The notes under the pieces are model-generated. The model was given only the letters and a program-made list of their open reading frames with translations, was not told the origin of the DNA and searched no databases. 64,000 bases of DNA from Pseudomonas caricapapayae. Its GTDB lineage: Bacteria; Pseudomonadota; Gammaproteobacteria; Pseudomonadales; Pseudomonadaceae. The DNA lies in the NCBI RefSeq assembly GCF_001400735.1, contig NZ_LJPW01000172.1, positions 41,032 through 105,031 on the forward strand. Direction: 5' to 3'. The translations under genes and the position numbers were made by a program. Shown here piece after piece: positions 24,667-34,058 of this stretch; within the stretch, counting starts at the first letter, position 1; every line of letters starts with the position of its first letter.

Positions 24667-25245
24667 ATGCCATCCCTGCTACTTGCCTCCAGCTCTTCTT
24701 ACCGCCGCGAGTTGCTCACTCGCCTGCGCCTGCCCTTCGCCTGCAAGTCTCCGGACATTGATGAAAGCCACCGCCCCGGCGAGACTGCACACGACCTCGT
24801 ACGGCGCCTGGCCCGAGAGAAGGCCGAGGCGCTGGCGGACGAGTATCCGCGCCACCTGATCATTGGCTCAGACCAGGTCGCCGCGCTGGATGGACAGGTA
24901 CTTGGCAAGCCCCACACCTTCGAGCGCGCGCTTGAGCAACTGACGGCCGCCAGCGGCACAAGTGTTACGTTCCTGACCGGCCTGGCACTGCTCAACAGCA
25001 CCACAGGCGAGTGCCAGGTCGATTGTGTGCCTTTTACGGTACACATGCGTGAACTCGACCGCACCAGCATCGAGCGCTATCTGCATGCAGAAGAGCCTTA
25101 TGACTGCGCAGGCAGTTTCAAGGCAGAAGGCCTTGGCGTCAGCCTGTTTCGCAGCACCGACGGCAGCGATGCGACGAGCCTGATCGGCCTGCCCCTGATA
25201 AGACTGGTGGACATGCTGATAAAGGAAGGCGTCAGCGTGCCCTGA
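24667..25245 (+). CDS. Maf-type nucleoside triphosphate pyrophosphatase (YceF subgroup)
   Basis: The start at 24667 gives MPSLLLASSSSYRRELLTRL and 192 residues. Family motifs are SSSYRRELL with the phosphate-binding Arg, the acidic SPDIDESHRPGE, and GSDQVAALDGQVLGKP. The neighbourhood of yceD and rpmF points to the YceF branch, which hydrolyses m7GTP and removes modified nucleotides. It is the only plus-strand gene between 14.4 and 28 kb and is followed by a two-way terminator. Confidence 0.92.
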   Translation: MPSLLLASSSSYRRELLTRLRLPFACKSPDIDESHRPGETAHDLVRRLAREKAEALADEYPRHLIIGSDQVAALDGQVLGKPHTFERALEQLTAASGTSVTFLTGLALLNSTTGECQVDCVPFTVHMRELDRTSIERYLHAEEPYDCAGSFKAEGLGVSLFRSTDGSDATSLIGLPLIRLVDMLIKEGVSVP

Positions 25246-25253
25246 CCCCAGAC

Positions 25254-25284
25254 AAAAGAACCCGGCCAATGACCGGGTTCTTTT
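25254..25284. terminator. bidirectional terminator between maf and sppA
   Basis: AAAAGAACCCGG and CCGGGTTCTTTT are perfect 12-base arms around the loop CCAATGA, between the convergent maf and sppA genes. T runs occur on both sides, so it can serve both strands. Confidence 0.93.
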
Positions 25285-25299
25285 ATCGACAACAGACCA

Positions 25300-26298
25300 T
25301 CAGCGCAGGCTGGGCCCATTGAAACCGACCAGCATGGCTATTCGCTCGGCGATACTGGTGCCGAGCTTTTTCGAAAAACGATCAAATGGCGACTCTTCGA
25401 CAGTATATTCGACGATGTCCTTTTCCTTGATCACATCCCGCGCAACATAGCTTGCACTGCCCAGACCATCCACCAGACCGAGCGCAACGGCCTGCTCACC
25501 AGTCCAGATCAACCCTGAAAACAGCTCGGGATGATCCTTGTCCTTCAGACGCTCACCACGCCCCTGCTTGACGCTGGCGATGAACTGACGATGAGTCGTG
25601 TCCAGCACGCCCTGCCAAAACTGCGTTTCTTCAGCTTTTTGCGGTTGAAACGGATCAAGGAAGGCTTTGTGCTCGCCCGATGTGTAGGTGCGTCGATCAA
25701 CGCCGAGCTTATCCATGGCACCGACAAACCCGAAACCGGCTGCCGTCACACCAATGGACCCTACAAGACTGGCCTTGTCGGCATAAATCTGGTCGGCGGC
25801 GCTGGCGATATAATAAGCCCCGGAAGCCCCCAGGTCAGTAATGACGGCATAGACCTTGATGTCCGGCTTTGCGGCGCGCAGACGACGGATTTCGTCATAT
25901 ACGTAACCCGACTGCACAGGACTGCCACCAGGGCTATTGATGCGCAGAATCACACCCTTGGTTTTTTCATCGTCGAATGCCTTCTGCAACGCGGTGACGA
26001 TATTCTCGGCACTGGCCGACTCCTTGTCGGCAATCACGCCCTGCACATCAATCAACGCTGTGTGGCTGGAGCGCCGCGATGTGCCGCCATCGAAATCCAG
26101 CATCGGCACAATCACCGCAACAAACAGAAACGCGAAGGTCAACAGCTTGAAAAAGATCCCCCAGCGACGCGCACGACGCTGCTCCTGAACACTGGCCAGC
26201 AGCGTCTTTTCAAGAAGTTTCCAGCTTTTTGCCTCTTCCCTGTTATTGATGCCCTCGTCTGCGCTCTGCGAGACAGGTGCCTTCCATTCGTCAGACAT
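25300..26298 (-). CDS. sppA: SppA-type signal peptide peptidase (S49 family)
   Basis: A 332-residue inner-membrane serine protease of the short SppA form. One membrane segment lies at about residues 46-66 (FFKLLTFAFLFVAVIVPML). The catalytic Ser is in VITDLGASGAYYIASAADQI and the catalytic Lys in YADKASLVGSIGVTAAGFGF; RINSPGGSPVQSGYVYDEI is another family block. It degrades leftover signal peptides. It is 24 nt downstream of the HAD phosphatase gene in the rluC-HAD-sppA unit. Confidence 0.93.
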   Translation of the reverse strand: MSDEWKAPVSQSADEGINNREEAKSWKLLEKTLLASVQEQRRARRWGIFFKLLTFAFLFVAVIVPMLDFDGGTSRRSSHTALIDVQGVIADKESASAENIVTALQKAFDDEKTKGVILRINSPGGSPVQSGYVYDEIRRLRAAKPDIKVYAVITDLGASGAYYIASAADQIYADKASLVGSIGVTAAGFGFVGAMDKLGVDRRTYTSGEHKAFLDPFQPQKAEETQFWQGVLDTTHRQFIASVKQGRGERLKDKDHPELFSGLIWTGEQAVALGLVDGLGSASYVARDVIKEKDIVEYTVEESPFDRFSKKLGTSIAERIAMLVGFNGPSLR

Positions 26299-26322
26299 GT
26301 TCCAATCACTCCAACCCTGAAA

Positions 26323-26985
26323 CTAGACGCCGCGACCGTTCAACCAGGTACGCAGCTCGGAAAAATGCTCGATAGCCAGCCGCGGCTGGAACTGGCGCAA
26401 CGACTCAAGCGGCTGCGCGCCGTACCCCACGGCAACCGAATCCATACCCGCATTGCGGGCCATCAGCAGATCGAACGATGCATCGCCGATCATCAACGAA
26501 CGCTGCGGCGCAACATCGCAGTGCGCCATGATCTCGTTCAACATCAATGGGTCAGGCTTGCTGGCTGTTTCGTCGGCAGCCCGGGTAGCATCGAAGTAAT
26601 CCAGCCAGCCGTTGGCCTTCAGCACCCTGTCCAGCCCGCGACGCGCCTTGCCGGTTGCAACCGCAAGACGATAGCCATCCTCGCGAAACGCCTGCATCGA
26701 CTCCAGAACGCCTTCGAACAGCGGCGAGGGCACATTATCCATTGCCATGTAGCTGTCAGCATAGCGCTGCCGGAAATCGATCAGTTGATTGCCGCTGATC
26801 TGTGGATAGAGGGTCCGGATCGCCTCGGGCAGCCCCAGGCCGATAATGCCCTTGATCGCCAGATCGTCGCGAACTTCAAGATCGGTCTCGATGGCAGCCG
26901 TGCGCATGGAAAGGACAATGCGTCCGATCGAGTCGGCCAGCGTGCCGTCCCAGTCGAAAATCAACAGATCGTAATCACGACGCAC
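26323..26985 (-). CDS. HAD-superfamily phosphatase (Gph-like)
   Basis: The 220-residue protein has all HAD motifs: LLIFDWDGTLADSIGRIVLS near residue 7, the Thr of VATGKARRGLDRV, the Lys of ASKPDPLMLNEI and the acidic MIGDASFDLLMARNAG. It carries a helical cap like phosphoglycolate phosphatases, so substrates are probably small phosphate esters. The start lies inside the end of rluC (11-nt overlap), an arrangement kept in Pseudomonas. Confidence 0.88.
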   Translation of the reverse strand: MRRDYDLLIFDWDGTLADSIGRIVLSMRTAAIETDLEVRDDLAIKGIIGLGLPEAIRTLYPQISGNQLIDFRQRYADSYMAMDNVPSPLFEGVLESMQAFREDGYRLAVATGKARRGLDRVLKANGWLDYFDATRAADETASKPDPLMLNEIMAHCDVAPQRSLMIGDASFDLLMARNAGMDSVAVGYGAQPLESLRQFQPRLAIEHFSELRTWLNGRGV

Positions 26986-27931
26986 TCAGACGCTCCACTG
27001 TTTTGGCCCACATCTCATCGACAGGCGCCTGCACATTCAGCTTGCTGCCATCGGGCATCGGCACGGTCAGCATGTAAGCGTGCAAAAACAGGCGCTTGCC
27101 GCCCAGATCGCGAATTTCGCGACTGAAATTCTCGTCACCGTACTTGGTGTCGCCTGCAATGGCGTGCCCCGCATGCAGCGTATGCACGCGGATCTGATGG
27201 GTGCGACCAGTGACTGGCTTGGCTTCGACCATGGTGGCAAAGTCACCGAAACGACGCAGCACCTTGAAAATCGTCAAAGCCTCCTTGCCCTCTTCATTGA
27301 CCTCGACCATACGTTCGCCGGAACGCAGATTGCTTTTCATCAGCGGCGCACGCACCTGCTTCAGCGCTGTCGCCCAGTTACCGCGGACCAGCGCCATGTA
27401 GCGTTTGTCGACGCCGTCGCCACGCAAGGCTTCGTGCAGATGACGCAGCATGCTGCGCTTCTTGGCAATCATCAGCAGCCCGGACGTGTCGCGATCAAGA
27501 CGATGCACAAGCTCAAGCTCCTTGGCATCGGGACGCAACTGGCGGAATGCCTCGATCACACCAAAGCTCAGGCCACTGCCACCATGCACGGCGATACCCG
27601 CAGGCTTGTTGAGCACGATCAACGCCTTGTCTTCGTAGACAATCGCCGCTTCAAGGCGCTGCAACAAAGCCTGCGCGACCGGCACCGGCTCGTCGCGCTC
27701 GGGCACGCGCACAGGGGGAATACGCACGATATCGCCTGCCTGCAGCTTATACTCGGGCTTGATCCGCCCCTTGTTCACACGCACTTCGCCCTTGCGCAAA
27801 ATGCGGTAAATCAAGGTTTTGGGCACACCCTTGAGATAAGTGATCAGAAAATTATCGATGCGTTGACCGGCAAGTTCCGGGGCAACCTCGACCAGCTGGA
27901 CGCCGGGGGTTGGAGGGGCAATATTCGTCAT
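26975..27931 (-). CDS. rluC: 23S rRNA pseudouridine(955/2504/2580) synthase
   Basis: RluC makes pseudouridines in the peptidyl-transferase region of 23S rRNA. The 318-residue protein has an N-terminal S4 RNA-binding domain (QRIDNFLITYLKGVPKTLIY, then RVNKGRIKPEYKLQAGD) and the catalytic Asp in LVHRLDRDTSGLLMIAKK at about residue 146. It is divergent from rne, with 716 nt between the two, the classical rluC-rne pairing. Confidence 0.95.
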   Translation of the reverse strand: MTNIAPPTPGVQLVEVAPELAGQRIDNFLITYLKGVPKTLIYRILRKGEVRVNKGRIKPEYKLQAGDIVRIPPVRVPERDEPVPVAQALLQRLEAAIVYEDKALIVLNKPAGIAVHGGSGLSFGVIEAFRQLRPDAKELELVHRLDRDTSGLLMIAKKRSMLRHLHEALRGDGVDKRYMALVRGNWATALKQVRAPLMKSNLRSGERMVEVNEEGKEALTIFKVLRRFGDFATMVEAKPVTGRTHQIRVHTLHAGHAIAGDTKYGDENFSREIRDLGGKRLFLHAYMLTVPMPDGSKLNVQAPVDEMWAKTVERLSAS

Positions 27932-27960
27932 GCCGCAAATGATAACAATTTTTTATGGAT

Positions 27961-27989
27961 TTGAAGCACTTAATGATTGCTGCTATAGT
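27961..27989 (+). promoter_or_regulatory. sigma-70 promoter of rne
   Basis: TTGAAG (27961-27966) and TATAGT (27984-27989) are separated by exactly 17 nt. The start site would be near 27996, some 650 nt before the rne start codon. Confidence 0.78.
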
Positions 27990-27995
27990 CGCGAA

Positions 27996-28647
27996 CGCCG
28001 CCAAAAGCGGCCGGACAGCGGACCAACGGTTGACAACCGGCCCTGACCAACGCAATTCACAAGGACGGGAGGCCGTCCTACGCAGTGTTCGGTGACAACG
28101 GAGCACGCTGGAAACGTAACGAGCGCAGGTGACATGAGGCCGGAAACACGCCTGACAGCAGAGCAGACAGCTCGCGGCCAGTGCGGACAGTTCATGGCCA
28201 GTTCACAAAGTGCAGTCGCTTCCAGACGCTACGAGCGAATGCTTCGGGAACAACGCCTCAAGCCATGATGCGCGACCTTCCCTATCGAAGATCGCGGTAA
28301 ATGCCAACCCGCTGCGGATTCTGCGCGCGGCAGCACCCGAATTATCAGGGATACGTGTAGGGTGGAGACGCACAACCATCGGACTGTGTAGCACAAGGCT
28401 TGTTCTAGACGCTTCATCTCGTCCGCTACCGATGGTCGATTCCTCCTCCTGACAAAGCTTTTGCTGAAAGGGTGTCTTACGCCACCACAGCAAGCAGGAA
28501 ACGTCGTCGCGACCCTCCGCCCCCTCTGGGCGAGGACCTCGCTAGACACTGGAGTGTCCAACCACTCCTGACGCGCCCTGACACCGACCGTGAGAAGTCG
28601 TGTGTGCCGAACGCCGTTTCCGGCAGCCCGGAAACCGACGGTACTAC
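27996..28647 (+). promoter_or_regulatory. long rne leader
   Basis: The region between the rne promoter and the rne ATG holds no convincing gene. It is rich in short inverted repeats, such as CGGGAGGCCGTCC at 28066-28078 and many GGCCGG/CCGGCC segments. Autoregulation of RNase E through cleavage of its own long structured leader is known in E. coli. The length and position here suggest the same logic, without sequence similarity to the enterobacterial leader that I can claim. Confidence 0.6.
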
Positions 28648-31600
28648 ATGAAAAGAATGCTGATTAACGCAACTCAACCCGAAGAGTTGCGTGTTGCACT
28701 GGTAGACGGCCAGCGCCTCTACGACCTGGACATCGAGTCAGGTGCACGCGAGCAGAAGAAGGCCAACATCTATAAAGGCCGAATCACTCGCATCGAACCC
28801 AGCCTTGAGGCTGCCTTTGTCGATTTCGGCTCTGAGCGCCACGGCTTTCTGCCACTCAAGGAAATCTCCCGCGAATACTTCAAGAAAGCTCCCGAAGGCC
28901 GCGTCAACATCAAGGATGTCCTGAGCGAAGGCCAGGAAGTCATCGTTCAGGTCGAGAAAGAAGAGCGTGGCAACAAGGGTGCCGCCCTGACCACCTTTAT
29001 CAGCCTTGCAGGCCGCTATCTGGTCCTGATGCCGAACAACCCTCGCGCCGGCGGCATCTCGCGCCGTATCGAAGGTGAAGAACGCAACGAACTGCGTGAA
29101 GCGCTAAACGGCCTGATCGCTCCAGCCGACATGGGCCTGATCGTTCGCACTGCCGGCCTGGGCCGCAGCAGCGAAGAAATGCAGTGGGACCTCGATTACC
29201 TGCTGCAACTGTGGACCGCCATCAAGGAAGCGTCCCTGGACCGCTCGGCTCCTTTCCTGATCTACCAGGAAAGCAACGTCATCATCCGCGCCATCCGTGA
29301 CTACCTGCGTCAGGATATCGGTGAAGTCCTGATCGACAGCGTTGAAGCCCAGGAAGAAGCCCTGACCTTCATCCGCCAGGTGATGCCGCAGTACGCCAGC
29401 AAGATCAAACTGTACGAAGACAGCGTCCCCCTGTTCAACCGCTTCCAGATCGAAAGCCAGATCGAAACTGCCTTCCAGCGCGTGGTCGAACTGCCTTCCG
29501 GCGGCTCCATCGTCATCGATCCGACCGAGGCCCTGGTGTCCATCGACATCAACTCGGCGCGCGCTACCAAAGGCAGCGACATCGAAGAAACCGCCTTGCA
29601 GACCAACCTTGAAGCGGCTGAGGAAATCGCCCGTCAACTGCGTCTGCGTGATATCGGCGGCCTGATCGTCATCGACTTCATCGACATGACGCCAGCCAAG
29701 AACCAGCGCGCCGTGGAAGAAAAAGTCCGCGAGAGCCTGGAAGCAGACCGCGCCCGCGTTCAGGTCGGTCGCATCTCGCGCTTCGGCCTGCTGGAGATGT
29801 CCCGTCAGCGCCTGCGCCCATCGCTGGGTGAAAGCAGCGGCATCGTTTGCCCTCGCTGCAACGGCACCGGCATTATCCGGGATGTCGAATCGCTGTCTCT
29901 GGCCATTCTGCGCCTGATCGAAGAAGAAGCCCTGAAAGACCGCACTGCAGAAGTGCGCGCCCAGGTCCCTATTCCGGTTGCGGCTTTCCTGCTCAACGAG
30001 AAACGCAACTCGATCACCAAGATCGAACTGCGCACCCGTGCGCGCATCATCATCCTGCCGAACGATCAGCTGGAGACTCCGCACTTCGAAGTTCAGCGAC
30101 TGCGTGATGACAGCCCGGAAGCGCATAGCAGCCAGACCAGCTACGAAATTGCTGCGGCGGCTGCCGAAGTGGAAGAGATTGCCCCTCTGGCCGCGGCAAC
30201 CCGCACCCTGGTTCGTCAGGAAGCGGCCGTCAAGACTGCCCCTGCTCGTGCCAATGCCCCCGTTCCGGTAGAAGCCGTTGCGCCCGCACCGACGCCTGCA
30301 CCTGCCGCTCACGAGCCAAGCCTGTTCAAGGGCCTGGTGAAATCCCTGGTCAGCCTGTTCGCGACCAAGGAAGAGCCCGCCGCCCCGGTTGTGGTTGAAA
30401 AACCTGTTGCAGAACAGCGTCCGGCCCGCAATGAAGAGCGCCGTAACGGTCGCCAGCAGAGCCGTGGCCGCAACAACCGTCGCGATGAAGAACGCAAGCC
30501 TCGTGAAGAACGTGCCCCGCGCGAAGAACGTGCCGAACGCGCACCGCGTGAAGAGCGCGCACCTCGCGAGGAACGTGCACCTCGTGAAGAACGCGCCGCT
30601 CGCGAACCTCGTGAAGCCCGCGAAGACTCGACACCACGCGAAGAGCGTCCGGCGCGCACCTCCCGCGAGCGCAAGCCGCGTGAAGCACGCGAAGATCGTC
30701 CGGTCCGCGAGCTGCGCGAACCTCTGGACGCGGCCCCTGCCGTGAACCTTGCCCGTGAAGAACGTCCTGAACGTGCTCCACGCGAAGAGCGCCAGCCACG
30801 CCAGCCTCGTGAAGAACGTCAACCACGTGCCGAACAGGCCGCGGCCGCCGTGAGCGAAGAAGAGGAAGTGCTGCTCAACGAAGAGCAGGTCAACGACGAG
30901 AACCAGGAAGGCAACGACGGTAGCGAAGGCGACCGCCCTCGCCGCCGCTCGCGTGGCCAGCGTCGTCGCAGCAATCGTCGTGAGCGTCAGCGCGATGCCA
31001 ATGGCAACGTGATCGAAGGCTCCGAAGAGAATGGCAACGAAGAAGAAGGCAGCGCCACCGACCTGTCGGCTGGTCTGGGCTTCACCGCCGCCGCCTCGGC
31101 TGCAAGCAGCGTGATCAGCGCGCCTGCCGAAGCCGATGCGCATCAGCAGGCCGAACGCGCCAACAGCAATGCAGTCACTGCAGACGCCGAGCCGGTGCAT
31201 CAGGCACCTGCTGCCGAAGCACATACGGCTGAAACGCCAGTAGCTGAAACACCAGCCAACGAAGCACCGGTTGCCGAAAAAGCACCGACTGTTGCCGAGG
31301 CGACTGTCGAAGCGCCTGCCGTTGAAGCCCCAGTGGCAGACGACGCTCCTGTAGTGCAGCCAGCTCCAGAGGTTGAAGTTCAGCCGGCAGCGGTCGAAGC
31401 ACCTGCCATTGCTGCGCAGTCCGAACTGTTCGAAGCACCTCACGCAGAACGCGTAGTGCCGTTCAAGCCAACGCCAGAGCCAGCACCACAGGTGCAGTTC
31501 GAAGCAGCGGCTCATGAGGAAGTGCCAGCCACTGAATCATCCGAACTGCCAACGCCTGCACCTGCTGCTGTTGTCGAGCCGGTAGCGGTAAAAGAAGAGC

Positions 31601-31950
31601 CTGCTCCTTACGTCGCGCCTCAGCCGGTCGTTGAAGAACAGTCACCTGCCCCACAAGAGCAGGCACCTGCAGTTGTAGAAGCAGCGCCTGCACCAGTGGT
31701 CAGCAGCACGGGCCGCGCACCGAACGATCCTCGTGAAGTTCGTCGCCGCAAGCGTGAAGAAGAAGCACGCCGTCAGCAGGAAGCTGCTGCCAGCACTCCA
31801 GTCGTCGAGGCAGCGCCTGCTGCTGAAGCAGAATCGGCAAAGCCTGCACCGGCAATCGAGGAACAGGCTGAAGAAGCGGCAACCGAGCAACCAGCAGTCA
31901 AACCGCAACATGAAGCCGAGAAAGAAAACGAGCCTAAACCCCTCGTTTAA
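28648..31950 (+). CDS. rne: ribonuclease E
   Basis: RNase E is the main endonuclease of mRNA decay and rRNA/tRNA processing. The ATG at 28648 gives MKRMLINATQPEELRVALVD and 1100 residues. The catalytic half has the S1 domain (about 35-125), the metal-site segments VSIDINSARATKGSD and GGLIVIDFIDMTP, and the zinc link CPRC with Cys401 and Cys404. The rest is an unstructured scaffold. An Arg/Glu-rich block with APREER repeats (about residues 620-740) is likely to bind RNA, and a long Ala/Pro/Glu stretch follows. A terminator lies just downstream. Confidence 0.97.
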   Translation: MKRMLINATQPEELRVALVDGQRLYDLDIESGAREQKKANIYKGRITRIEPSLEAAFVDFGSERHGFLPLKEISREYFKKAPEGRVNIKDVLSEGQEVIVQVEKEERGNKGAALTTFISLAGRYLVLMPNNPRAGGISRRIEGEERNELREALNGLIAPADMGLIVRTAGLGRSSEEMQWDLDYLLQLWTAIKEASLDRSAPFLIYQESNVIIRAIRDYLRQDIGEVLIDSVEAQEEALTFIRQVMPQYASKIKLYEDSVPLFNRFQIESQIETAFQRVVELPSGGSIVIDPTEALVSIDINSARATKGSDIEETALQTNLEAAEEIARQLRLRDIGGLIVIDFIDMTPAKNQRAVEEKVRESLEADRARVQVGRISRFGLLEMSRQRLRPSLGESSGIVCPRCNGTGIIRDVESLSLAILRLIEEEALKDRTAEVRAQVPIPVAAFLLNEKRNSITKIELRTRARIIILPNDQLETPHFEVQRLRDDSPEAHSSQTSYEIAAAAAEVEEIAPLAAATRTLVRQEAAVKTAPARANAPVPVEAVAPAPTPAPAAHEPSLFKGLVKSLVSLFATKEEPAAPVVVEKPVAEQRPARNEERRNGRQQSRGRNNRRDEERKPREERAPREERAERAPREERAPREERAPREERAAREPREAREDSTPREERPARTSRERKPREAREDRPVRELREPLDAAPAVNLAREERPERAPREERQPRQPREERQPRAEQAAAAVSEEEEVLLNEEQVNDENQEGNDGSEGDRPRRRSRGQRRRSNRRERQRDANGNVIEGSEENGNEEEGSATDLSAGLGFTAAASAASSVISAPAEADAHQQAERANSNAVTADAEPVHQAPAAEAHTAETPVAETPANEAPVAEKAPTVAEATVEAPAVEAPVADDAPVVQPAPEVEVQPAAVEAPAIAAQSELFEAPHAERVVPFKPTPEPAPQVQFEAAAHEEVPATESSELPTPAPAAVVEPVAVKEEPAPYVAPQPVVEEQSPAPQEQAPAVVEAAPAPVVSSTGRAPNDPREVRRRKREEEARRQQEAAASTPVVEAAPAAEAESAKPAPAIEEQAEEAATEQPAVKPQHEAEKENEPKPLV

Positions 31951-31962
31951 CCCCGGCCCATG

Positions 31963-31999
31963 AAAAAGCCCCGCCTGTGCAGACAGGCGGGGCTTTTTT
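31963..31999 (+). terminator. terminator of rne (usable on both strands)
   Basis: AAAAAGCCCCGCCTG and CAGGCGGGGCTTTTT flank a short loop, 13 nt after the rne stop. It separates the convergent genes rne and murB. Confidence 0.95.
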
Positions 32000-32040
32000 A
32001 CAGCTGCGATTCAGCATCACTCTCTGGTCACGCTGCAGTC

Positions 32041-33060
32041 TCAGTAAAGATTGGGCTCCATTTCCAGCTCCACACCAAAACGTTCGGTGATGTCGGTCTG
32101 AATGCGGCGCGCCAGGTTCAATAGCTGCAAGCCGCTGGCATGTCCGTAATTGACCAGCACCAGAGACTGAAGCCTGTGCACCCCGGCGTCACCGTCACGG
32201 TACCCCTTCCAGCCAGCCTGCTCTATCAGCCATCCGGCCGCCAGCTTCACACGACCATCGTCCTGCGGGTAGCCGACGATGCCTGGATACTGCTGCTTGA
32301 TCGTCGCGTACAGTTCGGCAGGGATAATCGGGTTTTTGAAGAAACTGCCGGCATTGCCCAACACCGCTGGGTCAGGCAGCTTTTCACTGCGAATGGCGCA
32401 AATCGCACGGCTGACATCGAACGGGGTTGGCTTATCGATACCTAGCTCGTCGAGACGCTGACGAACCGGACCGTATTCAAGGTGCAGAGTGGCTACGCGA
32501 CTGAGCTTGAAGCGCACGCGCAAGATCAGCCAGCGCGCGGCCTGATGCTTGAATACGCTGTCGCGATAGCCGAAGGCACAATCCTGCAGAGAGAACTCGC
32601 GCAACTCGCCTGTTTCACGATCCAGCGCAGTCAGGCCATGGAATACATCCTTGATCTCGACGCCATAAGCACCGATGTTCTGCATCGGTGCAGCGCCAAC
32701 GGTGCCTGGAATCAGGCTGAGGTTTTCAAGCCCCGCCAGCCCCAGTTCCAGGCAGGACTGCACAAACGGGTGCCAGGGCTCGCCAGCCTCTGCCTCGACA
32801 ATCGACTCGAGACAGTCCTCATGCACGATGCGAATGCCGCGGCTGGCCATGCGCACGACCAGTGACTGCACGTCACCACTGAGCAGCAGGTTACTGCCAC
32901 CGCCAATCACCAGCAGCGGTACGTCGTGCTCGGCCGAATATGCCAGAGCCTCGCGAACATCGTCATCACTGTGCGCCTCGGCAAACAGCAGAGCCTGAAC
33001 ATCCACGCCGAACGTGTTGAACGGCTTGAGCGAAATCGCGGATTGCACCTGCAAGGTCAT
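32041..33060 (-). CDS. murB: UDP-N-acetylenolpyruvoylglucosamine reductase
   Basis: MurB reduces the enolpyruvyl group to make UDP-N-acetylmuramic acid, using FAD and NADPH. The ATG at 33060 gives MTLQVQSAISLKPFNTFGVD and 339 residues. FAD-binding segments are LLVIGGGSNLLLSGDVQSLV and GLENLSLIPGTVGAAPMQNI; the proton-donor serine lies in LGNAGSFFKNPIIP. It belongs to type I MurB (E. coli type). It follows kdsB by only 34 nt. Confidence 0.96.
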   Translation of the reverse strand: MTLQVQSAISLKPFNTFGVDVQALLFAEAHSDDDVREALAYSAEHDVPLLVIGGGSNLLLSGDVQSLVVRMASRGIRIVHEDCLESIVEAEAGEPWHPFVQSCLELGLAGLENLSLIPGTVGAAPMQNIGAYGVEIKDVFHGLTALDRETGELREFSLQDCAFGYRDSVFKHQAARWLILRVRFKLSRVATLHLEYGPVRQRLDELGIDKPTPFDVSRAICAIRSEKLPDPAVLGNAGSFFKNPIIPAELYATIKQQYPGIVGYPQDDGRVKLAAGWLIEQAGWKGYRDGDAGVHRLQSLVLVNYGHASGLQLLNLARRIQTDITERFGVELEMEPNLY

Positions 33061-33094
33061 ACCCTCGCCTTCCCGAACCACTGGACGAAGTGCA

Positions 33095-33859
33095 TCAACC
33101 CTCCAGCAAGCGCCTTACGCGCTCCAGGTCTTCAGGCGTATCGACGCCACCGGGTGGCGCCTCAAGTGCATCGGCAACGTGAATCCGCACGCCATTCCAC
33201 AGCGCACGCAATTGCTCCAGGCTTTCGGTGTTCTCCAGCCAGCACGGGCCCCAACTGACAAAATCGTGAAGGAAGCCCGCACGGTAGGCGTAGATACCGA
33301 TATGGCGGCGATAAGGCACGCCGGCAGGCAGTTCGTCCCTGCTTGCGGCCAGCGCATCGCGCGCCCACGGCAAGGGAGCCCGGCTGAACGTCAGTGCCAG
33401 GCCGTTGATGTCCGTTGCGACCTTGACGATGTTCGGGTTGAACAACGCCGCCACGTCATCGATAGGCTCGGCCAGTGTAGACATGCCGGCTTCGGGGTGA
33501 GCCGCAAGATTGGCCGCCACCTGATCGATTACCGCAGGCGGGATCATCGGCTCGTCGCCCTGCACATTGACGACAATCGCGTCGGCGGCCAGCCCCAATT
33601 GCGCAGCCACCTCGGCCAGACGGTCAGTACCGGAATTGTGATCCTGGCGAGTCAACAGCACTTCGGCACCGAAAGCCTGACAGGCTTCGACGATGCGAGC
33701 ATCGTCGGTGGCAATCACTACGCGCCCGGCGCTGCTCTTGCAAGCTTGCTCCCAGACGAGCTGAACCATGGGCTTGCCGGCAATGGTTTTCAGTGGCTTG
33801 CCGGGGAAGCGACTGGAGCCGTAGCGCGCAGGGATGACAACGGTAAACGCTGCTGTCAT
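33095..33859 (-). CDS. kdsB: 3-deoxy-manno-octulosonate cytidylyltransferase
   Basis: KdsB activates KDO with CTP for lipopolysaccharide core synthesis. The 254-residue protein has the nucleotide-binding start VVIPARYGSSRFPGKPLKTI, GKPMVQLVWEQACKS and the NVQGDEPMIPPAVIDQVA motif. Length is normal. Its start overlaps the end of the Trm112-like gene by 4 nt. In PAO1 a small tyrosine phosphatase gene stands between kdsB and murB; it is absent here. Confidence 0.96.
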   Translation of the reverse strand: MTAAFTVVIPARYGSSRFPGKPLKTIAGKPMVQLVWEQACKSSAGRVVIATDDARIVEACQAFGAEVLLTRQDHNSGTDRLAEVAAQLGLAADAIVVNVQGDEPMIPPAVIDQVAANLAAHPEAGMSTLAEPIDDVAALFNPNIVKVATDINGLALTFSRAPLPWARDALAASRDELPAGVPYRRHIGIYAYRAGFLHDFVSWGPCWLENTESLEQLRALWNGVRIHVADALEAPPGGVDTPEDLERVRRLLEG

Positions 33860-34041
33860 TTGTCCAGCCGCTCATCGGTGCTCAAGGTACGGGCTTCACT
33901 TTCAAGCATTACCGGGATGCCGTCACGCACCGGGTAGGCCAAGCCTGCCCCCTTGCTGATCAGCTCGGTCTTGTCGGCGCTGAGCTTCAATGGTCCCTTG
34001 CAGACAGGGCAAGCGAGGATATCGAGTAGTTTGGTGTCCAT
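33856..34041 (-). CDS. Trm112-like zinc-ribbon protein
   Basis: A 61-residue protein from the ATG at 34041: MDTKLLDILACPVCKGPLKL, ending near the family motif LAYPVRDGIPVMLESEAR. It belongs to the YcaR/Trm112 family found next to lpxK and kdsB. Homologues of Trm112 activate methyltransferases; in bacteria the partner is not clear. Only two Cys (CPVC) of a possible zinc site remain. Confidence 0.9.
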   Translation of the reverse strand: MDTKLLDILACPVCKGPLKLSADKTELISKGAGLAYPVRDGIPVMLESEARTLSTDERLDK

Positions 34042-34058
34042 AGGAGATCCTGAAGCAA

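Noticed and set aside
29104..31515. 803-codon open frame antisense to rne
   Set aside because: It mirrors the high-GC codon pattern of rne, is rich in Arg, Phe and Cys without any family motif, and has no plausible start site.
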